NCBI RefSeq assembly: GCF_900129075.1
Contig: NZ_FQVH01000006.1
Coordinates: 1-64,000, forward strand
Source of the DNA: Caldanaerobius fijiensis DSM 17918
GTDB lineage: Bacteria; Bacillota; Thermoanaerobacteria; Thermoanaerobacterales; Caldanaerobiaceae
Direction: 5' to 3'
Length of the DNA stretch: 64,000 bases
In this document: one piece after another, positions 53,488 through 62,864 of the stretch
Layout: every line of letters begins with the position of its first letter
Position numbering within the stretch: the first letter of the stretch is position 1
Made by a program: the position numbers and the translations under genes
The notes under the pieces: model-generated
Databases searched by the model: none
Told to the model about the DNA's origin: nothing
Seen by the model: the letters and a program-made list of their open reading frames with translations, nothing else

Positions 53488-55290
53488 TTACCTCTTTACA
53501 ACGGCTTTAAACGGACAATTGTCGAGACATGCACCACACTTAATGCATTTATCCTGGTCAATGACATGAGGTTTCTTAGGTTCACCACTGATAGCACCAA
53601 CAGGACACCCCGCAACGCACCTCGGCTTGGCACAACCACGGCATTTGTCAGGCTCAATATAGTAAGAAATCAAAGACTTACATACACCTGCAGGACATTT
53701 TTTGTCCCTAATATGCGCTTCATATTCATGTCTAAAATATCTTATAGTAGACAGAACAGGATTCGGTGCTGTCTGTCCCAATCCACAAAGAGCCGACGCT
53801 TTTATGGATTTTGCCAGTGTCTCCAGTTTTTCGATATCTCCTTCTTCCCCACGTCCACTTGTTATCTTGTCTAATAATTCCAACATTCTCCTGGTACCTA
53901 TTCTGCATGGAGGGCACTTACCGCAAGACTCATCCACAGTAAACTCTAGGAAGAATTTAGCAATGTCTACCATGCAGGTATCTTCATCCATCACTATAAG
54001 CCCACCTGAACCCATCATAGAACCTATGCTAATAAGCGAATCATAATCAATAGGTGTGTCCAGGCATTCAGCAGGTATACAACCTCCCGATGGTCCACCC
54101 GTCTGAGCGGCTTTAAACTTTTTCCCATTGGGAATTCCGCCACCGATATCGTAAATTATCTCCCTTAAAGTCGTACCCATAGGTACTTCAATCAGTCCTG
54201 TGTTGTTTATTTTTCCGCCTAACGCAAATACCTTAGTACCTTTCGATTTTTCTGTACCAATAGACGCGAACCATTCCGCACCGTTCAATATAATCGGACA
54301 AATATTAGCGTAAGTTTCTACGTTGTTTATCAGAGTAGGTTTGTTCCATACACCGCTGTTAGCGGGGAATGGTGGTCTTGGCCTCGGTTCACCTCTTCTT
54401 CCCATTATAGAATTCAACAAGGCTGTCTCTTCGCCACAAACAAATGCGCCAGCACCCAGACGTATTTCTATATCAAAGTCAAAACCGGAGCCAAATATAT
54501 CTTTGCCCAATAACCCATATTCTCTCGCCTGTTTAATAGCTACATTTAGTCGCTTTACAGCAATAGGATACTCCGCGCGCACATAAATATACCCTTGATG
54601 AGCACCCACTGCGTATCCTGCTATAGTCATTGCCTCTAACACGCTGTGCGGATCACCCTCAAGAACGCTTCGATCCATGAAAGCACCTGGATCCCCTTCA
54701 TCCGCATTACATACAACGTATTTTTCGTCACCTGGAGCATCGTGAGTAAACTGCCATTTTAAACCTGTAGGGAATCCACCGCCTCCACGACCTCTCAAAC
54801 CTGAAGCTTTAACAATATCTATAACTTCTTGTGGAGTCATTTCCTTTAATACCTTTGCTAATGCTTTATAACCATCAAAGGCAATATATTCTTCTATATT
54901 TTCCGGATCAATTACACCACAATTTCTCAACGCAATTCTCTTCTGCGTTTTATAGAACTTAGTATCTTCCAATGGCTTTATCTCGCCTTCAGCTATAGAC
55001 TCGCCGTATACTAATCTTTTTACAATACGCCCTTTTAAAAGATGCTCTTCTACAATTTCCGGGACATCTTCCACCTTCACCCGGCTATAAAAGACCCCTT
55101 CAGGGTACACCACTATCACAGGTCCCATCTCACACAATCCAAAACAACCTGTTCTAACTATCTGTACCTCGTTATCAAGGTTTTTGGCCTTTAATTCTTC
55201 TGAAAACCTCTCAGCAATCTTGTCTGAGTTTGACGAAGTGCAACCAGTACCTCCACATATCATAACATGAGATCTGTACAATTTCGGCAT
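53488..55290 (-). CDS. hydB: NADH-binding hydrogenase subunit HydB (NuoF-like)
   Basis: A 600-residue NuoF-type subunit. It has an N-terminal thioredoxin-like [2Fe-2S] domain (CGGTGC and TGCFGLC), the FMN/NADH-binding region ([16 protein letters not shown]), an SLBB segment, a [4Fe-4S] site ([13 protein letters not shown]) and two C-terminal [4Fe-4S] ferredoxin motifs ([24 protein letters not shown]). It exchanges electrons with NAD(H), the flavin being the likely bifurcation site. 11 bp after the small ferredoxin-like gene. Complete. Confidence 0.95.
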   Translation of the reverse strand: MPKLYRSHVMICGGTGCTSSNSDKIAERFSEELKAKNLDNEVQIVRTGCFGLCEMGPVIVVYPEGVFYSRVKVEDVPEIVEEHLLKGRIVKRLVYGESIAEGEIKPLEDTKFYKTQKRIALRNCGVIDPENIEEYIAFDGYKALAKVLKEMTPQEVIDIVKASGLRGRGGGGFPTGLKWQFTHDAPGDEKYVVCNADEGDPGAFMDRSVLEGDPHSVLEAMTIAGYAVGAHQGYIYVRAEYPIAVKRLNVAIKQAREYGLLGKDIFGSGFDFDIEIRLGAGAFVCGEETALLNSIMGRRGEPRPRPPFPANSGVWNKPTLINNVETYANICPIILNGAEWFASIGTEKSKGTKVFALGGKINNTGLIEVPMGTTLREIIYDIGGGIPNGKKFKAAQTGGPSGGCIPAECLDTPIDYDSLISIGSMMGSGGLIVMDEDTCMVDIAKFFLEFTVDESCGKCPPCRIGTRRMLELLDKITSGRGEEGDIEKLETLAKSIKASALCGLGQTAPNPVLSTIRYFRHEYEAHIRDKKCPAGVCKSLISYYIEPDKCRGCAKPRCVAGCPVGAISGEPKKPHVIDQDKCIKCGACLDNCPFKAVVKR

Positions 55291-55301
55291 TCAAATCCCC
55301 C

Positions 55302-55670
55302 CTATTCTATGACATTCTCAATCGTCCAGTCTTTTATGACGTGACCATTTATTACATGTTCGACAACTACCTGCCTGGCTTTTTCGGGATTCATTTTGAC
55401 ATACGTAACCTTTTCTTCTCCCGGCCGCAATACTTCAACTATCGGCTCAAATTTGCACAGGCCTATGCACCCCGTCTGTGCCACCACTACGTCAGTAATA
55501 TTTCTCTTTTCAAGCTCATCCATGATGGCCAGCATAACAGGTCTTGCACCTGCGGCTATACCACATGTAGCCATACCTACTATGATGCGTGTACCACTTC
55601 TATCTTTTCTAAGATTAACCCTCTCCAAAGCTTCTTGCCTGATCCTTTCAAGTTCCTCCATAGTTTTCAT
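55302..55670 (-). CDS. Thioredoxin-like [2Fe-2S] ferredoxin-domain protein
   Basis: A 122-residue protein with the thioredoxin-like ferredoxin fold: a helix up to ATCGIAAGARPVML (about 32-45) and TGCIGLCKFEP (about 72-82). Only three cysteines lie at the usual cluster positions; the second cysteine of the first pair, present in HydB and HydC, is missing. Genes like this stand regularly between hydC and hydB and are of unknown function. The start ATG is 22 bp inside the upstream HATPase gene, with GGAGGTG. Confidence 0.8.
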   Translation of the reverse strand: MKTMEELERIRQEALERVNLRKDRSGTRIIVGMATCGIAAGARPVMLAIMDELEKRNITDVVVAQTGCIGLCKFEPIVEVLRPGEEKVTYVKMNPEKARQVVVEHVINGHVIKDWTIENVIE

Positions 55671-56220
55671 TTTTCACACCTCCATAAAGGTTAGATATAC
55701 CTTCGCTTAAATACTCGCGAATCCATCTAATAACACCAATATCATTCAACGGAACTTCTCCTAATTTTTCCCTTAACACTCTCGTATCAAACTCAAAAAC
55801 ATTGTCGTTATACGTGTGCACATAAAAAAAATCTATAGACGGATTTGCCGCAATAAGTGTAGCAATAGAACCCGCCATATCGCCTAAGGGTGCTCTATCA
55901 ATATGGCTCCACTTAAATACACCTTTAACAGACGTACCCTTGCCTACCTGCGAATTTATCTCAACATCACCGTCACATCTTCTCGCGGCTTCTCTAAAAA
56001 GCGATAGACCCAACCCTACTTTTCTCGTCGTTCTCGTGGTATAAAAAGGATCAAAAATATTATTCAAGGCTTTCGCATCAATACCACGCCCATTGTCATC
56101 TACCTGTATTACAAGAACATCCTTGACCTGGTCCTCTGTAATTTTTATAGTGATAAGGCTAGCACCCGCCCTTATAGAGTTTTGCACCAGGTCTATAACA
56201 TGCATAGACAACTCTCTCAT
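55648..56220 (-). CDS. Histidine-kinase-like ATPase domain protein
   Basis: A 190-residue protein with a GHKL ATP-binding domain (about 1-115): N-box HVIDLVQNSIRAGAS, G1 DDNGRGID and G2 GLGLSLF. There is no phospho-acceptor His domain; the C-terminal 70 residues are unassigned. It starts in an ATGA overlap with hydC and is a constant companion of clostridial hydABC. A regulatory role is presumed. It may act with the RsbW-like protein of the upstream module. Confidence 0.83.
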   Translation of the reverse strand: MRELSMHVIDLVQNSIRAGASLITIKITEDQVKDVLVIQVDDNGRGIDAKALNNIFDPFYTTRTTRKVGLGLSLFREAARRCDGDVEINSQVGKGTSVKGVFKWSHIDRAPLGDMAGSIATLIAANPSIDFFYVHTYNDNVFEFDTRVLREKLGEVPLNDIGVIRWIREYLSEGISNLYGGVKNENYGGT

Positions 56221-56711
56221 TCTTCTTTTTGATACTTTTCTATAATCTTTATCACTTCATCAGGCGTTAACCTGCCATATACTTCTTCATTTATCATCAT
56301 AACCGGAGCAAGAGCACAAGCACCGAGACACCTGGTAGCATCCAGTGAAAATTTTCCGTCATCAGTCGTCTCACCAGCCTCAATACCCAGTTTCTCTCGG
56401 ATCTTGTCCATAATCAATGCTGCACCCTTTACGTAACATGCTGTACCTAAGCACACACCTATTTTGTATTTACCGGCGGGCTTCAACGTAAATCTAGAGT
56501 AAAATGTAGCAACACCATATACCTCAGATATAGGCACATCAAGGCCTTCTGCAATCATTTCCTGTACCTCATAAGGTAGATACCCAAATAGTTCCTGGGC
56601 TTCATTCATTACAGGTATCAAAGCACCTCTTTTATCTTTATAATACTCTATTATACCTTTTAATTTCTCCACTTTCTTTGGATCAAGGTCTTTTGAAAGC
56701 AGTTTTGGCAT
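56217..56711 (-). CDS. hydC: Hydrogenase subunit HydC (NuoE-like)
   Basis: A 164-residue NuoE-type thioredoxin-fold subunit with one [2Fe-2S] cluster, ligands in CLGTACYV and CLGACALAP. N-terminal helical part YKDKRGALIPVMNEAQELFGYL is typical. First gene of hydC-HATPase-Fd-hydB-hydA. ATG start after GGAGGGG. The 217 bp upstream (56712-56928) hold its promoter and a TTGTTAA half-site for the redox regulator Rex, not a full match. Confidence 0.94.
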   Translation of the reverse strand: MPKLLSKDLDPKKVEKLKGIIEYYKDKRGALIPVMNEAQELFGYLPYEVQEMIAEGLDVPISEVYGVATFYSRFTLKPAGKYKIGVCLGTACYVKGAALIMDKIREKLGIEAGETTDDGKFSLDATRCLGACALAPVMMINEEVYGRLTPDEVIKIIEKYQKEE

Positions 56712-56928
56712 CGTATCCCCTCCTTTTAATTCTCTTATATTTTAACATACTTTCGTAAATTTTTTAACTATCAATTTAAAGATTTTTATAGATTTTTTAT
56801 AACGAGTCACTTCAAAAACGCATAATTGGTCATAATTAATATAGAACTTTGCTTGTCTGAACACAGCGAAAAGAATTAATATTGTTAATTAATTATATAA
56901 GCACGTATATAAATAAGTGAAAAAACTA

Positions 56929-57612
56929 TCAGTATAAATCTATAGCAGGAATACATATCTTAGTACATTCATATCTCTCTAAAATATCTCCTAATTGATG
57001 GGCATCTGATGACTTTATAACATGATATCTCTTTAAATCCGGATAAATATTAAAAAAAGTCCCTATGTCACAACTACGAGATACCTCTATATATGTAAAA
57101 CCTAAATCATCAGGTATAAATCCCAGTTGATACAATATCCCGTATCCCTGGCGGTCTACATGAGCAGGTATTGATATACCGCCACATTCGCGCGCATAGG
57201 TACATATATCCTCTATGGAAAGATCCACTGCATTTAGCAACAGTTTATTTTCACTACCAATTACATTATCATTGCAATCCATTATAAGTTGGTTACCAAA
57301 AATGTCCTCTTTGTTATTGATTCGCGGTAAATGCCTATATATTATTTCACTAAAGGATTCAGCACCATCAGAATTTTTAAACAAACATAATATATGCACA
57401 TCTTCTTTGCTCTGTACTTCTATACCTGGAATTACCTTTATCCTACCTCTAGCTGCCTCTATAACAGCGCGCGTATTCAATGACGAGTTGTGATCGGTTA
57501 TAGCTATGGCATTTAACCCTTTTAACAGAGCCATATTCACGATATTATTAGGTGTCATATCATCAGAAGCACAGGGAGACAGAGCCGTATGAATATGCAA
57601 ATCCGCATACAT
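56929..57612 (-). CDS. PHP-domain phosphoesterase
   Basis: A 227-residue PHP protein. Metal ligands are seen in DLHIHTALSPC (about 4-14), AITDHNS (about 38-44), GIEVQSKEDVHILCLF and SSDAHQLGD near the C-terminus. The family includes nucleotide and histidinol phosphatases. It lies one base after a DRTGG gene in the sensory-hydrogenase module; such PHP genes recur beside HydS. The substrate could be a signalling nucleotide, which is inference. Confidence 0.85.
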   Translation of the reverse strand: MYADLHIHTALSPCASDDMTPNNIVNMALLKGLNAIAITDHNSSLNTRAVIEAARGRIKVIPGIEVQSKEDVHILCLFKNSDGAESFSEIIYRHLPRINNKEDIFGNQLIMDCNDNVIGSENKLLLNAVDLSIEDICTYARECGGISIPAHVDRQGYGILYQLGFIPDDLGFTYIEVSRSCDIGTFFNIYPDLKRYHVIKSSDAHQLGDILERYECTKICIPAIDLY

Positions 57613-57945
57613 TTATTTATCACCCAGTCGATATATGTCAATTGCAACCTCATATGCTGTTTTATTTGTAGACAAAATGGGAATTTTTTCCTCGTCTGCT
57701 TTTTTTATTGTATCTTCATTAACAGCGATACCTTCGGGAATAATAATACAAGATACTTCTGTCAAAAGAGCCACCGCCACTACATTCGAATGTACCTGTA
57801 CAGTTATCCACGCATTACCCTTTTGAGCGTGCGCCATAACCCAACTCAAGAGATCACATATATAAACACCGCATATAGACCTCTCTATATCAGCAGCTGG
57901 AGTTAAATTTTTATAACCTAATTTTAATAGCTCCGATACCTTCAT
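57613..57945 (-). CDS. DRTGG-domain protein (downstream copy)
   Basis: A 110-residue single DRTGG domain: residues 1-105 with ICDLLSWVMAHAQKGNAWITVQ and ILSTNKTAYEVAIDIYRL. DRTGG domains are found beside CBS domains and phosphotransacetylase and probably bind ligands. It overlaps the HydS-like gene by four bases (ATGA). It is a paralogue of the DRTGG gene at 59701-60036, so the module has two. Confidence 0.82.
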   Translation of the reverse strand: MKVSELLKLGYKNLTPAADIERSICGVYICDLLSWVMAHAQKGNAWITVQVHSNVVAVALLTEVSCIIIPEGIAVNEDTIKKADEEKIPILSTNKTAYEVAIDIYRLGDK

Positions 57946-59258
57946 TTCATATCCTCCTCTCTCCCTTTTATAACAGGTGGCAATTTAACTGAAAGATCCA
58001 GCACCTTTTTGGCCAGTTCTGAAACTCTTTCCCTTAGCTTAAATATGCAGTCAACCTCATCGGCGTGACCCATCACGATATCTTCCGCCAAGGCTCTACA
58101 GTTAGGTGCACCGCATGCTCCACAATCCAATCCTGGTAACTCTCTATATATCCTCTCTATATTCTCCATCTTGCGCAACGCCTCAGAAAAATCGCTGTCG
58201 AGCTTCATAACATCTTTTTTTTCTATTTCTTTATCCAATGTAATTTCATCAAAATTTATTAACTCTAATAATTCCTGAGAAATCTGTGTAGGTTTATTAG
58301 CCCTTGAAAGCTTTTTTATACGATTTTTTGCTATAAAACAATTCTCCACTGCAAGCGGTCCACCCACACATCCTCCTGTACAAGCTAGTCCTTCAAAAAA
58401 ATCTATGTCGTCCATTCTTCCCAGTTCAATCTCCTCCAAAGCTTTTATACAGTTTTGTATACCATCTACAAATATACAATTTTCCGCCCCTGTTCCATAT
58501 GCTTCACCACCAGATATAGCCCATCCTACACCGATATCGCCTGAAAGCCTCTGATAAGAACCGCTAACATGGTCAATAACATCAAGAATTTTAGAATAAA
58601 TGTCTTGCATGCTAAAAACCCCGTCCACATAACTTTTGGAAATACCCAGTGGATTTTTTACACTCGTAACCTTCGCTGCGCAAGGCGATATAAAAAAAAC
58701 ACCAATATCTTTTTGATTGAGACCAGTTTTTTTAGATGCTAGTTTCTTAGCAATTCTCGCAGCTACTTCCATAGGAGATTCCAGCTTCAAAATGTTATCT
58801 AGAAGCGAAGGAAACCTTATCTGTATAAGCCTGACTACAGCGGGACAAGCCGAGGATATCACAGGTTTTTTTATTCTCCCGCTCTTTAACATTTCTGCTG
58901 TATAATGTGATACAATCTCAGCTGCCGCAGCCACTTCAAAAACATCATCAAATCCTATTGCTCTCAGTGCATCTAATATCTTGTTTATGCTGTGATTTTT
59001 AAACTGCGAATAAAATGTGGGAGCTGGCAACGCAACTTTATACTCAAAATTACTGAGCATATCTAAACTATCAGTTACTGCTATTTTCGCATGATAAGGG
59101 CATATTCTTATGCATTCACCGCAGTCAATACACCTTTCCTGTAAAATAAACGCTTTACCATCCCTCACTCTTATAGCCTCAGTAGGGCAGTGCTTGATGC
59201 AATTAGTACATCCTCTACACCTGCTCTTATCCAATGTAACAGAATGGGTATACGGCAT
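57942..59258 (-). CDS. Sensory [FeFe] hydrogenase-like protein (HydS type)
   Basis: A 438-residue protein. Two N-terminal [4Fe-4S] motifs (CRGCTNCIKHC, CIDCGECIRIC) precede an H-cluster domain (about 70-355) with L1 SSACPAV, L2 SPCAAKV and L3 EGLACTGGCVGGP. A C-terminal [4Fe-4S] motif LDCGACGAPNC follows (about 385-410). The first L1 cysteine, the proton shuttle in hydrogenases, is alanine, as in the characterised HydS of Thermoanaerobacter, so slow turnover and a sensing role are expected. ATG at 59258 after GAGGTG. Embedded in a regulator-rich operon. Confidence 0.88.
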   Translation of the reverse strand: MPYTHSVTLDKSRCRGCTNCIKHCPTEAIRVRDGKAFILQERCIDCGECIRICPYHAKIAVTDSLDMLSNFEYKVALPAPTFYSQFKNHSINKILDALRAIGFDDVFEVAAAAEIVSHYTAEMLKSGRIKKPVISSACPAVVRLIQIRFPSLLDNILKLESPMEVAARIAKKLASKKTGLNQKDIGVFFISPCAAKVTSVKNPLGISKSYVDGVFSMQDIYSKILDVIDHVSGSYQRLSGDIGVGWAISGGEAYGTGAENCIFVDGIQNCIKALEEIELGRMDDIDFFEGLACTGGCVGGPLAVENCFIAKNRIKKLSRANKPTQISQELLELINFDEITLDKEIEKKDVMKLDSDFSEALRKMENIERIYRELPGLDCGACGAPNCRALAEDIVMGHADEVDCIFKLRERVSELAKKVLDLSVKLPPVIKGREEDMK

Positions 59259-59268
59259 GTTCATCACC

Positions 59269-59700
59269 TCATTTGAAATAAATTATAGCCTTTAAATAGG
59301 TCCCGTTTCTACTGGTAGATATATCTAGCTTGTCTGAACACTTTTTTATATTGGGTAAACCCATGCCTGCCCCAAAACCCATCTCCCTTATCTCATCCGG
59401 TGCGGTTGAAAAACCTTCCTTCATAGCCAGATCCAGATCCTTTATACCCGGACCATTATCCTCTGCTGATATCGCTATATACTCCGGGTATATCTCTAAA
59501 GCTAGCGTACCACCTACAGAATGAATAACAACATTCATTTCGGCCTCATAAGCTACAATAGAAGCCCTTTTCACAATTCCCTCGTCTAAACCCAATTGCT
59601 TTAATATATTCTTTATCTCACTGGAAGCTTCTCCAGCGCGCGAAAAATCCCTCGCTATAATTTTATATTCTTTTCTATAAGCCATCTTCGGTACCAGCAC
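59269..59700 (-). CDS. RsbW-like anti-sigma factor / serine kinase
   Basis: A 143-residue GHKL ATPase with N-box VAYEAEMNVVIHSVG, G1 EDNGPGIKDLDLAM and G2 GMGLPNIKKCSD. This is the RsbW/SpoIIAB shape, binding sigma factors or anti-anti-sigma proteins. It is one base before the HydS gene and directly after a DRTGG gene. The start is uncertain: GTG 59700 or ATG 59685, neither with an ideal ribosome site. Confidence 0.82.
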   Translation of the reverse strand: MLVPKMAYRKEYKIIARDFSRAGEASSEIKNILKQLGLDEGIVKRASIVAYEAEMNVVIHSVGGTLALEIYPEYIAISAEDNGPGIKDLDLAMKEGFSTAPDEIREMGFGAGMGLPNIKKCSDKLDISTSRNGTYLKAIIYFK

Positions 59701-60036
59701 CTACCTTAAACCATTCAGGTAGAGTAAGCCACAGGCATCATACATATTCAAATCCGTCTTCATCAAAACAATATTCTTTTGCGCAGCAAGGCGTAAAACA
59801 TCATCACCCGGGCATTTTCCCCTTACAAAAACAATACAAACCACATCCAATATTTCAGCAGTCCTTATTACCTGTACGTTCACCAGGCCTGTGAGCAATA
59901 AAGCTCCTTCACATGATGTAGAAAGCAAATCGCTCATGAGGTCCGCGCCGAACGCCTTTTTAACCTCTTGGTTCAATAAATTGTCCCCCGACAAAACCAC
60001 TGCATTTAATATCTCTTTTACTTTTTGAAGCGTCAA
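59701..60036 (-). CDS. DRTGG-domain protein (upstream copy)
   Basis: A 111-residue DRTGG domain with DLMSDLLSTSCEGALLLTGL and IVLMKTDLNMYDACGLLY. TTG start after GAGGG. With the RsbW-like and HydS genes it forms a dense operon with one-base spacing. It differs strongly from the downstream DRTGG copy, so the two likely have separate roles. Confidence 0.82.
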   Translation of the reverse strand: MTLQKVKEILNAVVLSGDNLLNQEVKKAFGADLMSDLLSTSCEGALLLTGLVNVQVIRTAEILDVVCIVFVRGKCPGDDVLRLAAQKNIVLMKTDLNMYDACGLLYLNGLR

Positions 60037-60046
60037 TTCTCAACCC

Positions 60047-60829
60047 TCACTTTGATATATTCTCAAGCAAACCTTTATACAAGTCAACACTTTGTATATA
60101 AGCATCCTCAACGATCTTATATGCATTACCGTCTTTCAACTTTAATGAAATGGTAGATCCATCTATCGCCGATATATTCACATTTGATATTATTACTATC
60201 GAATTCCTTATTTTATTAAATGACGCATCTTCAGTATGATGTGAAGATATACTATCTCTCATGGATTTAAATCGCTCTCGCATACCGCTTAACTCATACG
60301 CAAACGCATCATCATCGATCTTATTTACAGCATATTGATACAATAAATCCGATTGTGCGCGAAGCAAACTTTGAAAATCTTCAATATATTTTTGAATTGT
60401 TTTTATCTCAGAGTAATTATTACCATTATAGCTTAACGAAAATTTATCATATTTCAACGCATAAATTTTACCATTGATGCCTTTTTGATTTATCTTTTTT
60501 AAGACATCTCTTGCGCTGGACTCTTTTAAAAAAATTCCAGCGCAATATTTCCCATCGTGTTCTTTCTGGTATATATTGTTAAATCTAGCCGTTGCCAATT
60601 CATCCCCATTGAATTCTATACTATAAAATGTTATTGCGGGTATGTCATAGGTATATTGAAATGATGCTCTAGAAATATCCTGTCTGGAATTTAACAGTGG
60701 TACGACAACATACATTGCCAAAAAATAACCTGTTAGAAGCACAAAAAAAGGTATGGTCCAAAGCAAAAAATAGTTTAGTACTTTTGATCGTGCTCGCTTG
60801 TTTTGTATTGCGGCTCTTTTTAATCTCAT
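60047..60829 (-). CDS. Single-pass membrane protein, unknown
   Basis: A 260-residue protein with a basic N-terminus, a membrane helix (about residues 20-42, LLWTIPFFVLLTGYFLAMYVVV) and an outside or inside soluble domain with long helices (about 135-195). I do not recognise a family. ATG start with a weak GGTGAT site. It is the first gene before DRTGG-RsbW-HydS, 10 bp apart, so it may be the sensor or anchor of that module, judged by position only. Confidence 0.65.
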   Translation of the reverse strand: MRLKRAAIQNKRARSKVLNYFLLWTIPFFVLLTGYFLAMYVVVPLLNSRQDISRASFQYTYDIPAITFYSIEFNGDELATARFNNIYQKEHDGKYCAGIFLKESSARDVLKKINQKGINGKIYALKYDKFSLSYNGNNYSEIKTIQKYIEDFQSLLRAQSDLLYQYAVNKIDDDAFAYELSGMRERFKSMRDSISSHHTEDASFNKIRNSIVIISNVNISAIDGSTISLKLKDGNAYKIVEDAYIQSVDLYKGLLENISK

Positions 60830-60878
60830 TTATAATCACCAATAATATATTTCTTCACGAACACTTAAATTCCTTTTT

Positions 60879-62717
60879 TCACAAACTATTTTTTATCTGT
60901 TTACCAGCCTCTTTATATCTCATTTGGCTGTCCAGTATCTTTTTTCTTATTCTTATGCTTTTTGGCGTTACCTCTACCAATTCATCGGACTTAATGAAAT
61001 CCAAAGCATCTTCTAGTGACATGATCTTCGGAGGTACAAGTCTCAATGTTTCATCAGCAGTAGAAGAACGAAGGTTTGTCAAGTGCTTTTTTTTGCACAC
61101 ATTAATGTCAACGTCCTGTTCCCTTGAACACTCACCAACCACCATACCTTCGTAAACCTGAGTCCCTGGTGTGATAAATAGCGTACCCCTTTCCTGAGCA
61201 TTGTAAAGGCCATAAGTAGTAGCTTCTCCTGTTTCAAAGGCCACAATCGAACCTGTATTTCGCTCAGGTATTTCCCCTTTATATGGCTCATAGCCGATGA
61301 ATATGTGATTCATTATTCCATTGCCTTTGGTATCTGTCATAAACTGCGGCCTATAACCTATAAGTCCTCTTGAAGGTATCTTAAACTCCAATTTGATTCT
61401 ACCATCCGGCATCGTAAACATATTCATCATTTCTGCTTTTCTCGGCCCTAACTTTTCCATGACTACTCCCATAAATTCTTCAGGAATTTCCACAGTAAGC
61501 TGTTCCATTGGCTCACACAATACACCGTTTATTCTCTTCATAATGACAGTGGGCTTCGATACCTGAAATTCATAGCCTTCACGCCTCATAGTTTCAATAA
61601 GTATAGAAAGATGCAACTCACCCCTACCAGAAACCTTGAAACTATCGGGCGTGTCTGTTTCCTCAACCCTCATACTTACATTTGTTTTCATTTCTCTAAA
61701 CAGCCTATCTCTAAGATGCCTCGACGTGACGTACTCGCCTTCTCTACCAGCAAAAGGACTATTATTGGTACTAAATGTCATAGTAACCGTAGGTTCATCT
61801 ATGTCTACAAAGGGAACAGCTTCAGGGTGATCTATGTCACACAGCGTTTCACCTATATTTACATCTTCCAAGCCCGATATAGCTACAATATCCCCTACAC
61901 AAGCTTTTTCCACCGCTATCCTCTTCAAGCCACTATACATATATAACTCAGCAATTTTTGCATTAACTGTACCACCATCTCTTTTACACACGACGATATT
62001 TTGACCGGTTTTTATCGTTCCTCTCTCAACACGTCCTATACATATTCTACCAATATAGTTATCGTGTTCCAGTGTAGTTACAAGCACTTGCAGCGGCGCA
62101 TCAATCTCGCCTCTGGGAGCTGGAATATATTTAAGTATCGCATCAAAAAGAGGTCTTAAATCTGATGAATCGTCATCAATAGAATTTTTTGCGATCCCTT
62201 CTCTGGCAGACGCATATATAACTGGAAAATCAATCTGGTCATCATCTGCCCCCAGCTCAATAAAAAGCTCGAGAATCTCATCAACAACTTCATTCACCCT
62301 CGCATCAGGTCTATCTATCTTATTTATGACAACGATAGGTTTAAGATTTAAGGCAAGAGCCTTTTTCAATACAAATCTGGTCTGTGGCATAGGCCCTTCA
62401 AAAGCGTCAACAAGTAACAGCACACCGTCCACCATTTTTAACACGCGCTCAACCTCACCACCAAAATCAGCATGACCTGGTGTATCTACTATATTTATAG
62501 TCACACCGTTATAGGTAACAGCCGTATTCTTTGCAAGTATTGTTATGCCTCTCTCTCTTTCCAGCTCATTGGAATCCAATATCCTTTCTTCCACCTGTTG
62601 GTTGGCTCTAAATATGCCACTTTGCTTCAACATACCATCTACGAGGGTGGTTTTCCCATGGTCAACATGTGCTATTATAGCGATATTTCTTATGTCATCT
62701 CTTGTGATTTCCTGCAT
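60879..62717 (-). CDS. typA: Ribosome-associated GTPase TypA/BipA
   Basis: A 612-residue translational GTPase acting in ribosome assembly and stress. G motifs: G1 AHVDHGKTT (about 14), G2 RGITI, G3 DTPGHADF and G4 NKIDRPDA. EF-G-like domains III and V and the BipA C-terminal domain are complete. ATG at 62717 follows AAAGGGG by nine bases; an upstream in-frame extension is not supported. It has its own promoter. Confidence 0.95.
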   Translation of the reverse strand: MQEITRDDIRNIAIIAHVDHGKTTLVDGMLKQSGIFRANQQVEERILDSNELERERGITILAKNTAVTYNGVTINIVDTPGHADFGGEVERVLKMVDGVLLLVDAFEGPMPQTRFVLKKALALNLKPIVVINKIDRPDARVNEVVDEILELFIELGADDDQIDFPVIYASAREGIAKNSIDDDSSDLRPLFDAILKYIPAPRGEIDAPLQVLVTTLEHDNYIGRICIGRVERGTIKTGQNIVVCKRDGGTVNAKIAELYMYSGLKRIAVEKACVGDIVAISGLEDVNIGETLCDIDHPEAVPFVDIDEPTVTMTFSTNNSPFAGREGEYVTSRHLRDRLFREMKTNVSMRVEETDTPDSFKVSGRGELHLSILIETMRREGYEFQVSKPTVIMKRINGVLCEPMEQLTVEIPEEFMGVVMEKLGPRKAEMMNMFTMPDGRIKLEFKIPSRGLIGYRPQFMTDTKGNGIMNHIFIGYEPYKGEIPERNTGSIVAFETGEATTYGLYNAQERGTLFITPGTQVYEGMVVGECSREQDVDINVCKKKHLTNLRSSTADETLRLVPPKIMSLEDALDFIKSDELVEVTPKSIRIRKKILDSQMRYKEAGKQIKNSL

Positions 62718-62787
62718 CAAATTTAACCCCTTTCTGAAATAAAAAAAGGATACTAACGTACCCATTTTAATACACATCTAAATTTAA

Positions 62788-62816
62788 ATTATATCATATT
62801 TTAGCGTAAACTGCAA
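62788..62816 (-). promoter_or_regulatory. Promoter of typA
   Basis: TTGCAG (62816-62811) and TATAAT (62793-62788) on the minus strand with 17-bp spacing, with TGA before the -10 (extended). Confidence 0.6.
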
Positions 62817-62827
62817 AATTGATACTT

Positions 62828-62857
62828 ACCTAACGCTATCACCGCGTTAGGTTTTTC
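62828..62857 (+). terminator. Hairpin with T run oriented on the plus strand
   Basis: ACCTAACGC (62828-62836) pairs with GCGTTAGGT (62844-62852), and TTTTT follows on the plus strand. The flanking genes are both minus-strand, so it could end an antisense RNA or simply act after the NlpC/P60 gene despite its poor minus-strand tail. Confidence 0.45.
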
Positions 62858-62864
62858 AAGGTGA

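Noticed and set aside
56882-56899. Rex operator upstream of hydC
   Set aside because: TTGTTAA is present but the second half reads TTATATA instead of TTAACAA; it is recorded only as a half-site.
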